A model generated the notes under the pieces. That model had not been told where the DNA came from, searched no databases, and was given only the letters and a program-made list of their open reading frames with translations. A stretch of DNA of 64,000 nucleotides from JAEUSG01 sp964590225 (GTDB lineage: Bacteria; Fibrobacterota; OXYB2-FULL-49-7; JAEUSG01), in contig CAZPWS010000001.1 of NCBI GenBank assembly GCA_964590225.1, positions 62,001-126,000 of the forward strand, written 5' to 3'. Numbering within the stretch: position 1 is the stretch's first letter; each line of letters begins with the position of its first letter. A program made the translations under genes and the position numbers. Below, piece after piece: positions 44,929 through 52,772 of this stretch.

Positions 44929-45798
44929 ATGCCAGAAACATTTGAGTTTGTTCGGCTTGTTGGTGAGGAACGGCGCAAAGGAACCACTTTAAAAAGTGTC
45001 TCTCGCCATTTCCAGGAAGGTAAAGAGTGCTTTCTTTTTGTAAGTCCTCACGATGATGACGCAGCTCTTGGGGCTGGTCTTTTTATTCAGCACGCAAGGG
45101 CAGAAGGAATACCTGTTTATGTTCTTATTGTAACTGACGGTAGCCAAGGGTACTGCCGCATGGATCAGAGAGACACTATTATTGAAGAACGGAAAAATGA
45201 AACATACCGAAGTTACGAAAAGCTTGGCATCCCGGCAGATTATGTAATGCGCCTCTCCTTTCCAGATAATGGGCTAACAAGCTATCTTGGCAGACGAACC
45301 GTTCGGGATTACGATCCATCCAATCTCTGTTTTCAAGGATATACAGGTTTACAGAACGCATTTACGCTCGCAATGAGAGAAATAAGACCAACACAATGTT
45401 TTGTACCTACACCAAACGATTTGCATCCGGACCATAAAATTGCGTACAGCGAATTTATGATAAGTGTCTTTCATGCAACTGGTACTATATGGCCAGAACT
45501 TGGCAAACCGCTTGACAGATTACCCCATTTGCATGAATATGCAGTTTACTGCGACTTCTCTTCGTCGCCAAATGTCCGAATCAAGGCACCAGAGACCGCT
45601 TTTGAGAGAAAGCTTGAAGCAATCTTAGAATACAAGTCACAGGAACAGATTAGCTCGCTTGTTGACGCAGTTCGCAAAACAGGCCCATGGGAGTTTCTCA
45701 AGAATGTCGAATTTAATCTATACAGCCCCTTACGGCATAAACAGAGATTCGAAGAACAGATGCACATTAATGTGCTCCACCTACCCAAAAGCAGTTAA
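44929..45798 (+). CDS. PIG-L family N-acetylglucosamine deacetylase-like protein
   Basis: 289 aa. The zinc motif HDDD (41-44, in FVSPHDDDAALGAG), TDGSQGYCRM, and the later PNDLHPDHKIA, whose His would complete the metal site, are typical of the LmbE/PIG-L family that de-N-acetylates sugars. The ATG follows AAAAAGGAATT, 13 bases after tyrS. The two glycosyltransferase genes downstream suggest work on a cell-surface glycan or small glycoside; the substrate is not known. Confidence 0.8.
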   Translation: MPETFEFVRLVGEERRKGTTLKSVSRHFQEGKECFLFVSPHDDDAALGAGLFIQHARAEGIPVYVLIVTDGSQGYCRMDQRDTIIEERKNETYRSYEKLGIPADYVMRLSFPDNGLTSYLGRRTVRDYDPSNLCFQGYTGLQNAFTLAMREIRPTQCFVPTPNDLHPDHKIAYSEFMISVFHATGTIWPELGKPLDRLPHLHEYAVYCDFSSSPNVRIKAPETAFERKLEAILEYKSQEQISSLVDAVRKTGPWEFLKNVEFNLYSPLRHKQRFEEQMHINVLHLPKSS

Positions 45799-45801
45799 AG
45801 C

Positions 45802-46932
45802 GTGGCATCCATACTAACAGTTTTACCCGCTTCTGGCGGTTCAAGAACAGTTGGAGAAAATTGTGTCTTTGCACTTAAACAACTCGGTCATTCGGTTGAT
45901 ATTTTTGACATTGCACAAGAAAAAGAGCGGTGTCGCAATAATAGTTCCGGGGATGCGCTTTTATTGATAAATGCTGACTTAATTACTAAAATAGCAACAA
46001 GCAAATGGGATATTTTATTTGTTTTGGCCCTCTCGCCAATTACCATACAAACTGTAAGAATGGCGAAGAGCGCAGGGGTAATTACTGTACATTATTTTTG
46101 TGAAGACTTAAAAACTGCTGACCTATGGCAACCTATAATTGCTGAATACGACTTTTTTTTTATTATTCAGCGAGGCGAATGGCTTGTTAAATGCAGGTCT
46201 TACAATAAAAATTCTTTTTATCTGCCAAATGGCGCCCCTGTCGAAAACAGACTTACAAATGTACCGAAAAAACTATATGACATTTCTTTTGCAGGAGCCC
46301 CATACGCTAACCGTATCTCTTTCTTCGAAAAACTCGCTTCTCTCGACATAAATTTTTTTGTATTTGGCTGGGGATGGAATAAAGTCAATGTATCTTCCAA
46401 ACTGCGTGGAAAGATAAAGGGACAAGGAAACTGGCTTAACAGCAATGAGATGTTTTCAATTTATTCGCAATCAAAAATCGTTTTGAACCTGCACTCTACC
46501 CTAAATAGTAACGAAGTTGATAGTGAAGGTGATTTTGTTAATCCACGCGCCTTTACAATTCCCCTTGCTCATTCACTTCAGATAACTGATCGGCGCAATT
46601 CTCTTTTTGAGTTCTTTACAGAAGGTTTTGACATTGTCTGTTTCGGTTCTATTGATGAGCTTGTGGAAAAAATCCATTATTATTTGGCTCATCCCGATGC
46701 GGCGGAAATCATAATAGCAGAATCAATAAATACAGTTTCACAAAAACATCTTCTGACATATCGCATGCAAGATCTTATGCAATCTATATCCGCGAATGGA
46801 AGATATGGACTTCAAAGTCAAGTTAAAGTGATTAAGCAAAAACTTGCAACCGGCGGCAAGCTTGATGACAAAGACCTGATTGTACTTTTAACGGAAGACA
46901 TTAGAATCAAGAAGTCAAGCTCTGAAGGATAA
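45802..46932 (+). CDS. Glycosyltransferase, CgeB-like
   Basis: 376 aa from a GTG start, 3 bases after the deacetylase stop and without an obvious ribosome site, so probably coupled to it. GT-B type features: an N-terminal Rossmann half (ILTVLPASGGSRTVGE) and, at about 210-300, the donor-binding half with SKIVLNLHSTLNS, NPRAFTIPLAHSLQITD and LYLAHPD-like spacing as in CgeB/DUF3880-type transferases. Substrate unknown. Confidence 0.65.
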   Translation: MASILTVLPASGGSRTVGENCVFALKQLGHSVDIFDIAQEKERCRNNSSGDALLLINADLITKIATSKWDILFVLALSPITIQTVRMAKSAGVITVHYFCEDLKTADLWQPIIAEYDFFFIIQRGEWLVKCRSYNKNSFYLPNGAPVENRLTNVPKKLYDISFAGAPYANRISFFEKLASLDINFFVFGWGWNKVNVSSKLRGKIKGQGNWLNSNEMFSIYSQSKIVLNLHSTLNSNEVDSEGDFVNPRAFTIPLAHSLQITDRRNSLFEFFTEGFDIVCFGSIDELVEKIHYYLAHPDAAEIIIAESINTVSQKHLLTYRMQDLMQSISANGRYGLQSQVKVIKQKLATGGKLDDKDLIVLLTEDIRIKKSSSEG

Positions 46933-46941
46933 CTGCAAAAG

Positions 46942-48945
46942 ATGGCAGATAAAATTCTTATAATGCTTCCTAACAACCCTGGCGATGTTCTGATGGCAAC
47001 GCCATTAGTCAGACGACTCGCAAATTGCGGGCATAAAGTTGACTTTCTTGTGGACAATGAATGTGCGTCTTTACTTGAGCACAACCCGTACATCAACCAT
47101 CTATTTCCAGTCAATAGGATACTTATAAAGAATCTCGCCAATGAAGGTAAGTGTAACGAGGCAGTAACCGAAACAAGAAAACTCATCGATAAACTAAAGT
47201 CGGTTAAATATGATAAGGTTGTTAACCTTTTTCAGGGCGAAACAACCGCTATAATTGCCGCTTTGCTTAAAGCTCCCATTACGACAGGACAGATTCTTGA
47301 CGAAAATGGCAAACTGCACATTGCTGACGACCTGACGCAGCTACTCTCCGCAATTCCATTTGCCAGGAAACAGATACCTGCCCATGTTTCCGATTTTTAC
47401 TCACATATATGCGGCGTAAAATCAGATTTCAGGGGTTCCGAACTTTTCCTGTCCGACAACGACAACAATTTTGCTCTCTCAATACTTGAGAAATATAAAA
47501 TCGACAGGAATAGACTGATAATATTGCATCATGGCTCTGCACACAAAAAAAAACGATGGCCATCAGTGAATTATGCAATACTTTCGGCAATGCTCGAAAA
47601 AAATGGTTTTGCGCTACTATTTACTGGAACCGAATCTGAGCGAAATGAAGCGAACCATATAATCGCTGAGGCTAATTGCAGTCATGCATTAAATCTATGC
47701 GGCCAGACAACCATGCTACAGGCAGCGGCTATAATTAAAAATGCGGCATGGCTTGTTTCGGGCGACACTTTTGCCACACATATTGCCGCATCTGTGGATA
47801 CACCACTGATTGCGCTCTTCGCTCCAACTTCTCCAAAAGAAACAGGGCCATATACAGATAAAGCCACAGTAATTACCACAGACTGTCTTTGTTTCGGCAA
47901 TTATGAAGGAAGCTGTGGTTTAGATAGAGAATGTCTCGGCACCATTCCCCCAAGTGCAGTTTTTCAAGTAATTATGAAAAAACAAATCGAGCTTCCTACG
48001 CACTGCCAATGTCTTCGCTCTCTTTTTGACGAATCAACGGGCCTTATTGATTTTGTAGTAAAACACAATAACAAGAGCTGCTATGCTGCTGCTTCAAGAA
48101 AAGTTTTTACTTACTTTGCCTCTATAGAAACAACAAACGCTGCACCACTAACATCAGAGGAGACGAGAATACTTGAACAGTTTAGAGTCTCTCTTATTTC
48201 AAATATTTCTGTTTTATCGCAAATTAGGGCAACCAGCGATCCAGATAAGCGGAAAAGTCTTGTTGCCGAAAATTTCAATATTGAAAGAACTCTTAATATG
48301 TATGGGCAGGTGGGAGCGCTACTGAGCGCATGGCTCCGCTTAAAGAACAATGCTGCCGATTCCAGCGATTTTGGTCAACTTGTATCAAGCTTTCTTAACA
48401 ATGCCAGAAATCTCTCCTTTGCCGTCGATTTTACCCTTTCTGGCTCTGATTCAACCACTTACCCAATAATGCAGCCTGCATACGAGCTTATAGCATTAAC
48501 AGCGACATCTTCGCCCGAAGAGGCTATCATTAGGGGAGCTGCGAGCCCTACCGACTATATTCTTATCGCTAACAGCGCAACGCAATTTACAGAAGAAGCG
48601 ATTGATCAGATGATCGAAGCCATAAGCCGCGAGAAGGATATTATAGGCTGCATCCCCAAAATCCTCTCTTTAGATGACACAGTATATCATGCCGGCTATG
48701 CGATAGCGGACGACGCCTCGCTCTCTCCATTATTGCAAGGCCTCCCCCGATTCAATGCAGAAGTTGTTAAACCTCGCCTTATTTTATCGGCAGAGCCCAT
48801 TTTTGTTCTTCTGAAACGGTCTATCCTGAACAAGGAAACAGAAAAATTACCGTTTAGAGAAAAACTTATATCCTACTGCAACGGGCGTGCTGGACTGTTA
48901 TACTATCCAGAAGTAGAAATATACTTTGACCAAAAAAATAGTTAG
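46942..48945 (+). CDS. GT9-like glycosyltransferase fused to a degenerate GT2-like domain
   Basis: 667 aa. Residues 1-345 follow the heptosyltransferase/GT9 plan: NNPGDVLMATPLVRRLANCG at the start, LHHGSAHKKKRWP, and VSGDTFATHIAASVDTPLIALFAPTSP, where ADP-heptose type donors bind. The rest is not GT9: a helical stretch (about 390-490), then a region resembling the centre of GT2 proteins (TDYILIANSATQFTEEAIDQ, IGCIPKILSLDDTVYHAGYA), but the metal-binding DXD is replaced by AN-S, suggesting loss of catalysis. Nine bases after the previous transferase. Likely LPS or glycan assembly. Confidence 0.65.
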   Translation: MADKILIMLPNNPGDVLMATPLVRRLANCGHKVDFLVDNECASLLEHNPYINHLFPVNRILIKNLANEGKCNEAVTETRKLIDKLKSVKYDKVVNLFQGETTAIIAALLKAPITTGQILDENGKLHIADDLTQLLSAIPFARKQIPAHVSDFYSHICGVKSDFRGSELFLSDNDNNFALSILEKYKIDRNRLIILHHGSAHKKKRWPSVNYAILSAMLEKNGFALLFTGTESERNEANHIIAEANCSHALNLCGQTTMLQAAAIIKNAAWLVSGDTFATHIAASVDTPLIALFAPTSPKETGPYTDKATVITTDCLCFGNYEGSCGLDRECLGTIPPSAVFQVIMKKQIELPTHCQCLRSLFDESTGLIDFVVKHNNKSCYAAASRKVFTYFASIETTNAAPLTSEETRILEQFRVSLISNISVLSQIRATSDPDKRKSLVAENFNIERTLNMYGQVGALLSAWLRLKNNAADSSDFGQLVSSFLNNARNLSFAVDFTLSGSDSTTYPIMQPAYELIALTATSSPEEAIIRGAASPTDYILIANSATQFTEEAIDQMIEAISREKDIIGCIPKILSLDDTVYHAGYAIADDASLSPLLQGLPRFNAEVVKPRLILSAEPIFVLLKRSILNKETEKLPFREKLISYCNGRAGLLYYPEVEIYFDQKNS

Positions 48946-48980
48946 CCACTGCCAAAAAAATGGGTGTATTCGCTACCCGC

Positions 48981-48998
48981 AAAGCAAACGATTGCTTT
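48981..48998. promoter_or_regulatory. LacI-type operator (upstream copy)
   Basis: AAAGCAAACGATTGCTTT is symmetric at 8 of 9 positions about a central CG, the usual shape of LacI/GalR-family operators. It lies just upstream of the promoter for the oxidoreductase/LacI pair. It could instead be read as a weak terminator for the gene ending at 48945; the second copy at 49055-49072 favours an operator. Confidence 0.55.
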
Positions 48999-49004
48999 AA
49001 TTTA

Positions 49005-49033
49005 TTGCATTTATTTTTGTTTTTTTACATATT
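49005..49033 (+). promoter_or_regulatory. Candidate promoter of the oxidoreductase/LacI pair
   Basis: TTGCAT (49005-49010), 17 bases, CATATT (49028-49033). A moderate match, but it lies exactly between two operator-like palindromes, which supports it. Confidence 0.4.
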
Positions 49034-49054
49034 ATTATAAGCCTTAGCCAATAA

Positions 49055-49072
49055 ATAGCAATCGTTATCTTA
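49055..49072. promoter_or_regulatory. LacI-type operator (downstream copy)
   Basis: ATAGCAATCGTTATCTTA matches the reverse complement of the 48981-48998 site at 14 of 18 positions, sharing the uninterrupted core AGCAATCGTT with the central CG. The centres are 74 bases apart, close to seven helical turns, and the site overlaps the expected early transcribed region. Confidence 0.5.
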
Positions 49073-49087
49073 AACTTGGGGTAAATC

Positions 49088-50443
49088 ATGATTAAAAAAA
49101 AACGATACGCACAAGTTGGGCTCGGTGGAAGACACGAGTTGTTCCGCGACGCAATCACTCATTCCTATCCTGATAATAACGAAATGGTAGCACTATGCGA
49201 TACAAATGAAGGGCGATTACATCTGTCGGCAGCTCGAATTAACGAAAAGACAGGCTTAGAAGTTAGGCAATATCATGCGAATAACTTCACTGACATGATA
49301 AAAGAAACAAAACCTGATTGTGTTATTGTCACTACAAAAGACTGTTTTCATGACGAATATATTTGTGAAGCGATGAATATGGGGTGCGATGTCATTACTG
49401 AAAAACCGATGACTATTGATGCAAAACGATGCCGCCGAATTATCAACACAGCTAAAAAGACAGGACGGAAATGCACCGTAACATTCAACTACAGATACTC
49501 ACCGCCCCGAACACAAATCAAAGACCTACTAATGTCGGGCATAATAGGCGAAGTATTTTCGGTTGACTTCCACTGGATGCTCGATACGCACCACGGGGCG
49601 GACTATTTTCGGCGTTGGCATCGAAACAAAAAGAATTCCGGAGGATTAATGGTTCATAAAGCCACCCATCACTTCGATTTGGTAAATTGGCTTCTCGGCA
49701 CTGTTCCCCAAAGCGTTTATGCATCCGGCCATCGCCGCTTCTACACGCCCACAACTGCCGAAAACTACGGACTTAAGAAACGAGGCATTCGTTGTCATAA
49801 ATGTAAAGAAATCACATCTTGCCCCTTTGCGCTAAGAATGGAAAAAAATGACTCTCTCCGCGCCATGTACCTTGACGCCGAAGCCCACGATGGCTATTAC
49901 CGCGACCTATGTGTTTTTAGTCCGGAAATTGATATCGAAGACTCGATGAATCTCGTTGTAAACTACTGTAACGGTGCAAAAATGAGCTATTCGTTGAACG
50001 CTTTTTCGCCATGGGAAGGCCACATTATATCATTTAATGGCAGCAAAGGAAGACTCGAACACAAATGCGAGGAAACAGTTTATATCAATGCAGACGGCAG
50101 CGTACCCGGAGCACTTAAAACTGAGGGGAGCTGGACTCGTATTTTTCCCTTACATTCCCCAGCATATGAAATTCCACTGTGGCAAGCGAAAGGTGGTCAC
50201 GGAGGGGCAGACCCTGCCATGTTACATGCTCTTTTTTCTCCAGATGCCGTCAACGGCGATAAATACATGCGCAAAGCAGATGAGCGGGCAGGCGCGTGGT
50301 CAATTATGGTTGGCATAGCCGCGAATGAGTCCATGCGCACAAACAAAGTTGTGTCAATTAAAGAACTGCTTCCGTCTATTCCATTACCGGATTATCCAGA
50401 CAACCTAAATACAAATAGCAAACGGGAAAACAAAAGTGAATGA
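49088..50443 (+). CDS. Gfo/Idh/MocA family oxidoreductase
   Basis: 451 aa. An N-terminal NAD(P)-binding fold (RYAQVGLGGRHELFR), the usual EKP segment (DVITEKPMTIDAKRCR) and HKATHHFDLVNWLLG, with a likely catalytic His/Asp, place it in the family. A Cys-rich insert (RCHKCKEITSCPF plus a later Cys in RDLCVF) is seen in some family members and may bind metal. Probably oxidises or isomerises a sugar or inositol derivative. GGGG-containing ribosome site; overlaps the LacI gene by 8 bases, so the regulator likely answers to this enzyme substrate. Confidence 0.85.
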   Translation: MIKKKRYAQVGLGGRHELFRDAITHSYPDNNEMVALCDTNEGRLHLSAARINEKTGLEVRQYHANNFTDMIKETKPDCVIVTTKDCFHDEYICEAMNMGCDVITEKPMTIDAKRCRRIINTAKKTGRKCTVTFNYRYSPPRTQIKDLLMSGIIGEVFSVDFHWMLDTHHGADYFRRWHRNKKNSGGLMVHKATHHFDLVNWLLGTVPQSVYASGHRRFYTPTTAENYGLKKRGIRCHKCKEITSCPFALRMEKNDSLRAMYLDAEAHDGYYRDLCVFSPEIDIEDSMNLVVNYCNGAKMSYSLNAFSPWEGHIISFNGSKGRLEHKCEETVYINADGSVPGALKTEGSWTRIFPLHSPAYEIPLWQAKGGHGGADPAMLHALFSPDAVNGDKYMRKADERAGAWSIMVGIAANESMRTNKVVSIKELLPSIPLPDYPDNLNTNSKRENKSE

Positions 50444-51506
50444 AGAAGAGATACACATAAACGATAGACAAAATCTCAAAACATTAGCAAAAAAACTTGA
50501 CATTTCTACTAGCACAGTCTCTCGTGCATTTTCTGGTAAGAAAGGTGTATCTCACAAAAAAAGAAAAGAAATATTGGCTCTCGCGGAAGAATTGGGAATA
50601 CAGCCAGATCCATCTGCAAGCATGCTCCGCATGGGGAAAAGAAGAGGATTATGCATAGTAATTCCCCATGAGGCAACAGAGATTTCGGCCATAAGAAACA
50701 ACTTACTTTTCGCAAAAGGTGTCGAGAACTTAGGTTCATGTTCTGTATTTGTAAGCGTACGGGGAGAAGATATAAACGAAGTGTTAAAAACAGTAATTGG
50801 AAGAAACTATGAAGCAATCGTATTATGTGGCACAGGAGGAAAGATTGATGAAAAAACTGTAACTATGATTAGAACACAAAAAATTGCTTTTCTTTCTATT
50901 GACACAAACCATCAAGGAATTGATAAAATAGTCTTTAGGAGAGAAAACGGTACCTATCAGGCAACAAGGCTTTTTTTACTTGGAGAACGCAAAAATATTC
51001 ATGTCTTAAGTTTCACAGGAATTGAAAAACCAGACTCTCGTCTAAACGGTGTTTTGGCCGCCTTTTCTTCATTGAATGTCCCTATTCACCGTTTAAAGCT
51101 GATTCAGATTAATGGTGGCACAAGCGATACCGGCTACCAAATTACAAAACGCATTATTGCCGAATCTCCTGTTGAAGCAATGCTTTGCACAAATGACATG
51201 ATAGCTTTAGGAGCGTTAAAAGCTCTGCACGACAGTAATATCAATGTTCCGCGCGATGTGTGGGTTGTAGGTTTTGATAATCTTGCATACACACAATATC
51301 TCACCATTCCACTAACGACCGTTTCTCAACCCATGGAAGAAGCGGCAACAGCTGCCATTAGAATGCTACTTGCGCGGATTAAAGACTATAATCAGCCTCC
51401 AATGCAGGAAAGTTTCAGTTGTCATCTGCTCGTTCGTGAAAGTGCCCCGATCACAGATTATCAAATGCGAAAAGCTGTCTTTCAAGAATATCCTTATTTC
51501 GCTTAA
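50436..51506 (+). CDS. LacI-family transcriptional regulator
   Basis: 356 aa from GTG. The HTH at about 13-32 (NLKTLAKKLDISTSTVSRAF), a hinge region with PSASMLRMG carrying the Leu that opens the central CG, and a periplasmic-binding-type sensor domain (MLCTNDMIALGALKAL, VWVVGFDNLAYTQYLTIPLT, TTVSQPMEEAATAAI). Eight-base overlap with the oxidoreductase. It probably represses its own operon at the two operator-like sites; effector unknown, likely a sugar. Confidence 0.88.
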   Translation: MNEEEIHINDRQNLKTLAKKLDISTSTVSRAFSGKKGVSHKKRKEILALAEELGIQPDPSASMLRMGKRRGLCIVIPHEATEISAIRNNLLFAKGVENLGSCSVFVSVRGEDINEVLKTVIGRNYEAIVLCGTGGKIDEKTVTMIRTQKIAFLSIDTNHQGIDKIVFRRENGTYQATRLFLLGERKNIHVLSFTGIEKPDSRLNGVLAAFSSLNVPIHRLKLIQINGGTSDTGYQITKRIIAESPVEAMLCTNDMIALGALKALHDSNINVPRDVWVVGFDNLAYTQYLTIPLTTVSQPMEEAATAAIRMLLARIKDYNQPPMQESFSCHLLVRESAPITDYQMRKAVFQEYPYFA

Positions 51507-51537
51507 TTGAACAAAAGACTATATTTTCTTATATAAT
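51507..51537 (+). promoter_or_regulatory. Promoter of the topoisomerase VI operon
   Basis: A perfect TATAAT at 51532-51537, with TTGAAC (51507-51512) 19 bases upstream starting immediately after the lacI stop codon. The spacing is long, so the -35 may be shifted or weak; still, a separate transcript for the next three genes is likely. Confidence 0.55.
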
Positions 51538-51560
51538 AGCATTTAAAGAGCATTTAACAG

Positions 51561-52772
51561 ATGAGGTTACAAATGCAGCAGGAAAATAGTTGGGGAAACG
51601 ATTCGATACAGCTTTCTACTTCGGGTAGAAATAGGATTTTTGACGCCATTGTAAATGGCGAAAAGAAAGAAACTGCTAATACAGTTCTGGACGATTCCCT
51701 ATTTGATGTCTCCGAAAGGATGGTATTACGCGAAAAAGAAAATGCCAAAAAGGCGCTCGAAGAACTTTGGCTTCTTAAAAAGGGCTGTAGAGAAAAAGAC
51801 ATCCCCATTCTCGATATGCTTATAGACTACTACCAGAAAAAAATAGACTCTGTTCGGCAAAAGGAAGAAAGATTAAAGAATATTAGTCGCGATTCTGCCT
51901 CGTCGATTGAAGAAAGAAAAATTATAAAGAACGAACTCGCAGGCATTATCAAAGAAATTGACGACTGCAAACAGGAAATGGAGTTTCTCAGAATAAAACA
52001 GGATAAACTTCTTGTAAAAGAGAAAGAGCTTAAAGAAAAGGATGCACTCATAACACAGACGCTTGAAACACAGGAAAAAGAGGTCCTTGATAGTTTGCAT
52101 AGCGTTATTCTATCCCGCCCGTCGGCAAACACACAATTTTCTACCGAAAGCACTCCAAACCAAGTTGATCAAACAGTAATAGAACAGGAACATGTCGCTG
52201 TTAAGGAAAGCGTTGTACAGGACAATTCTTTACAAATACAAATAGTTAATAATACAGATGCCCAAAATACAACGGCAACTGAGCCACGCACAGAAGCTTC
52301 TATTTACAAGGCGTACCAGCCGGTAGAACGGTCAAGGTTTCCAAAATCCATAGTTAAAACGGATAGGGGACGCATTCTCGGCGAATATTTCTACGATCCC
52401 AAAGTATATAAAAACGCCCGTCACTATGTATTCAACGGTCTTTATTTTGCCGACCAATTATCAAAGGGTATTGAACTTTTCCGTATCGACGAAACTAACG
52501 AAAACATCATGAACGATCTCTCGCTCATGATTGCAGACATACTCAACCGCTCCGAGACCCGTCCAAACATCCACTTTGAGGTATCAACAAACGAGATACT
52601 CAATAAATCAACAATGGTGGAGTTGTCAGAACATGTAAGGAATAGGAATATCCAGGCAATGGAGCAGTTTTGCAACCGTTATTTAAAAAAGCACGAAGCG
52701 CTCGGTCAGAATCACGATCAGATACTGGCAGAACAATTAGCGAACATTAGCAACACCGCAACAAATGGCTAA
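51561..52772 (+). CDS. Unknown coiled-coil protein coupled to topoisomerase VI
   Basis: 403 aa, not recognised. Start at 51561, or 12 bases later at 51573 where GAGG is better spaced (399 aa). Residues about 50-180 are heptad-like and highly charged, predicted long coiled coil (KENAKKALEELWLLKKG, KEKELKEKDALITQTLETQ). About 180-255 is a polar linker. About 256-395 is a compact, probably helical domain with DRGRILGEYFYDPKVYKNAR, GLYFADQLSKGIELFRID and RNRNIQAMEQFCNRYLKKH. No signal peptide or membrane segment, so cytoplasmic. Its last 8 bases overlap the start of the topoisomerase VI B gene, implying coupled synthesis. A structural partner, loader or regulator of the enzyme is the natural guess, but nothing in the sequence proves it. 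Confidence 0.6.
   Translation: MRLQMQQENSWGNDSIQLSTSGRNRIFDAIVNGEKKETANTVLDDSLFDVSERMVLREKENAKKALEELWLLKKGCREKDIPILDMLIDYYQKKIDSVRQKEERLKNISRDSASSIEERKIIKNELAGIIKEIDDCKQEMEFLRIKQDKLLVKEKELKEKDALITQTLETQEKEVLDSLHSVILSRPSANTQFSTESTPNQVDQTVIEQEHVAVKESVVQDNSLQIQIVNNTDAQNTTATEPRTEASIYKAYQPVERSRFPKSIVKTDRGRILGEYFYDPKVYKNARHYVFNGLYFADQLSKGIELFRIDETNENIMNDLSLMIADILNRSETRPNIHFEVSTNEILNKSTMVELSEHVRNRNIQAMEQFCNRYLKKHEALGQNHDQILAEQLANISNTATNG

Noticed and set aside
48981..49025. Rho-independent terminator after the GT9 fusion gene
   Set aside because: The 7-bp stem followed by a T-rich stretch is possible, but the central CG, the second copy 74 bp downstream and the LacI gene make an operator the better reading.
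51561..52100. SMC or RecN-like ATPase for the coiled-coil protein
   Set aside because: No Walker A, Walker B or signature motif is present anywhere in its 403 residues.
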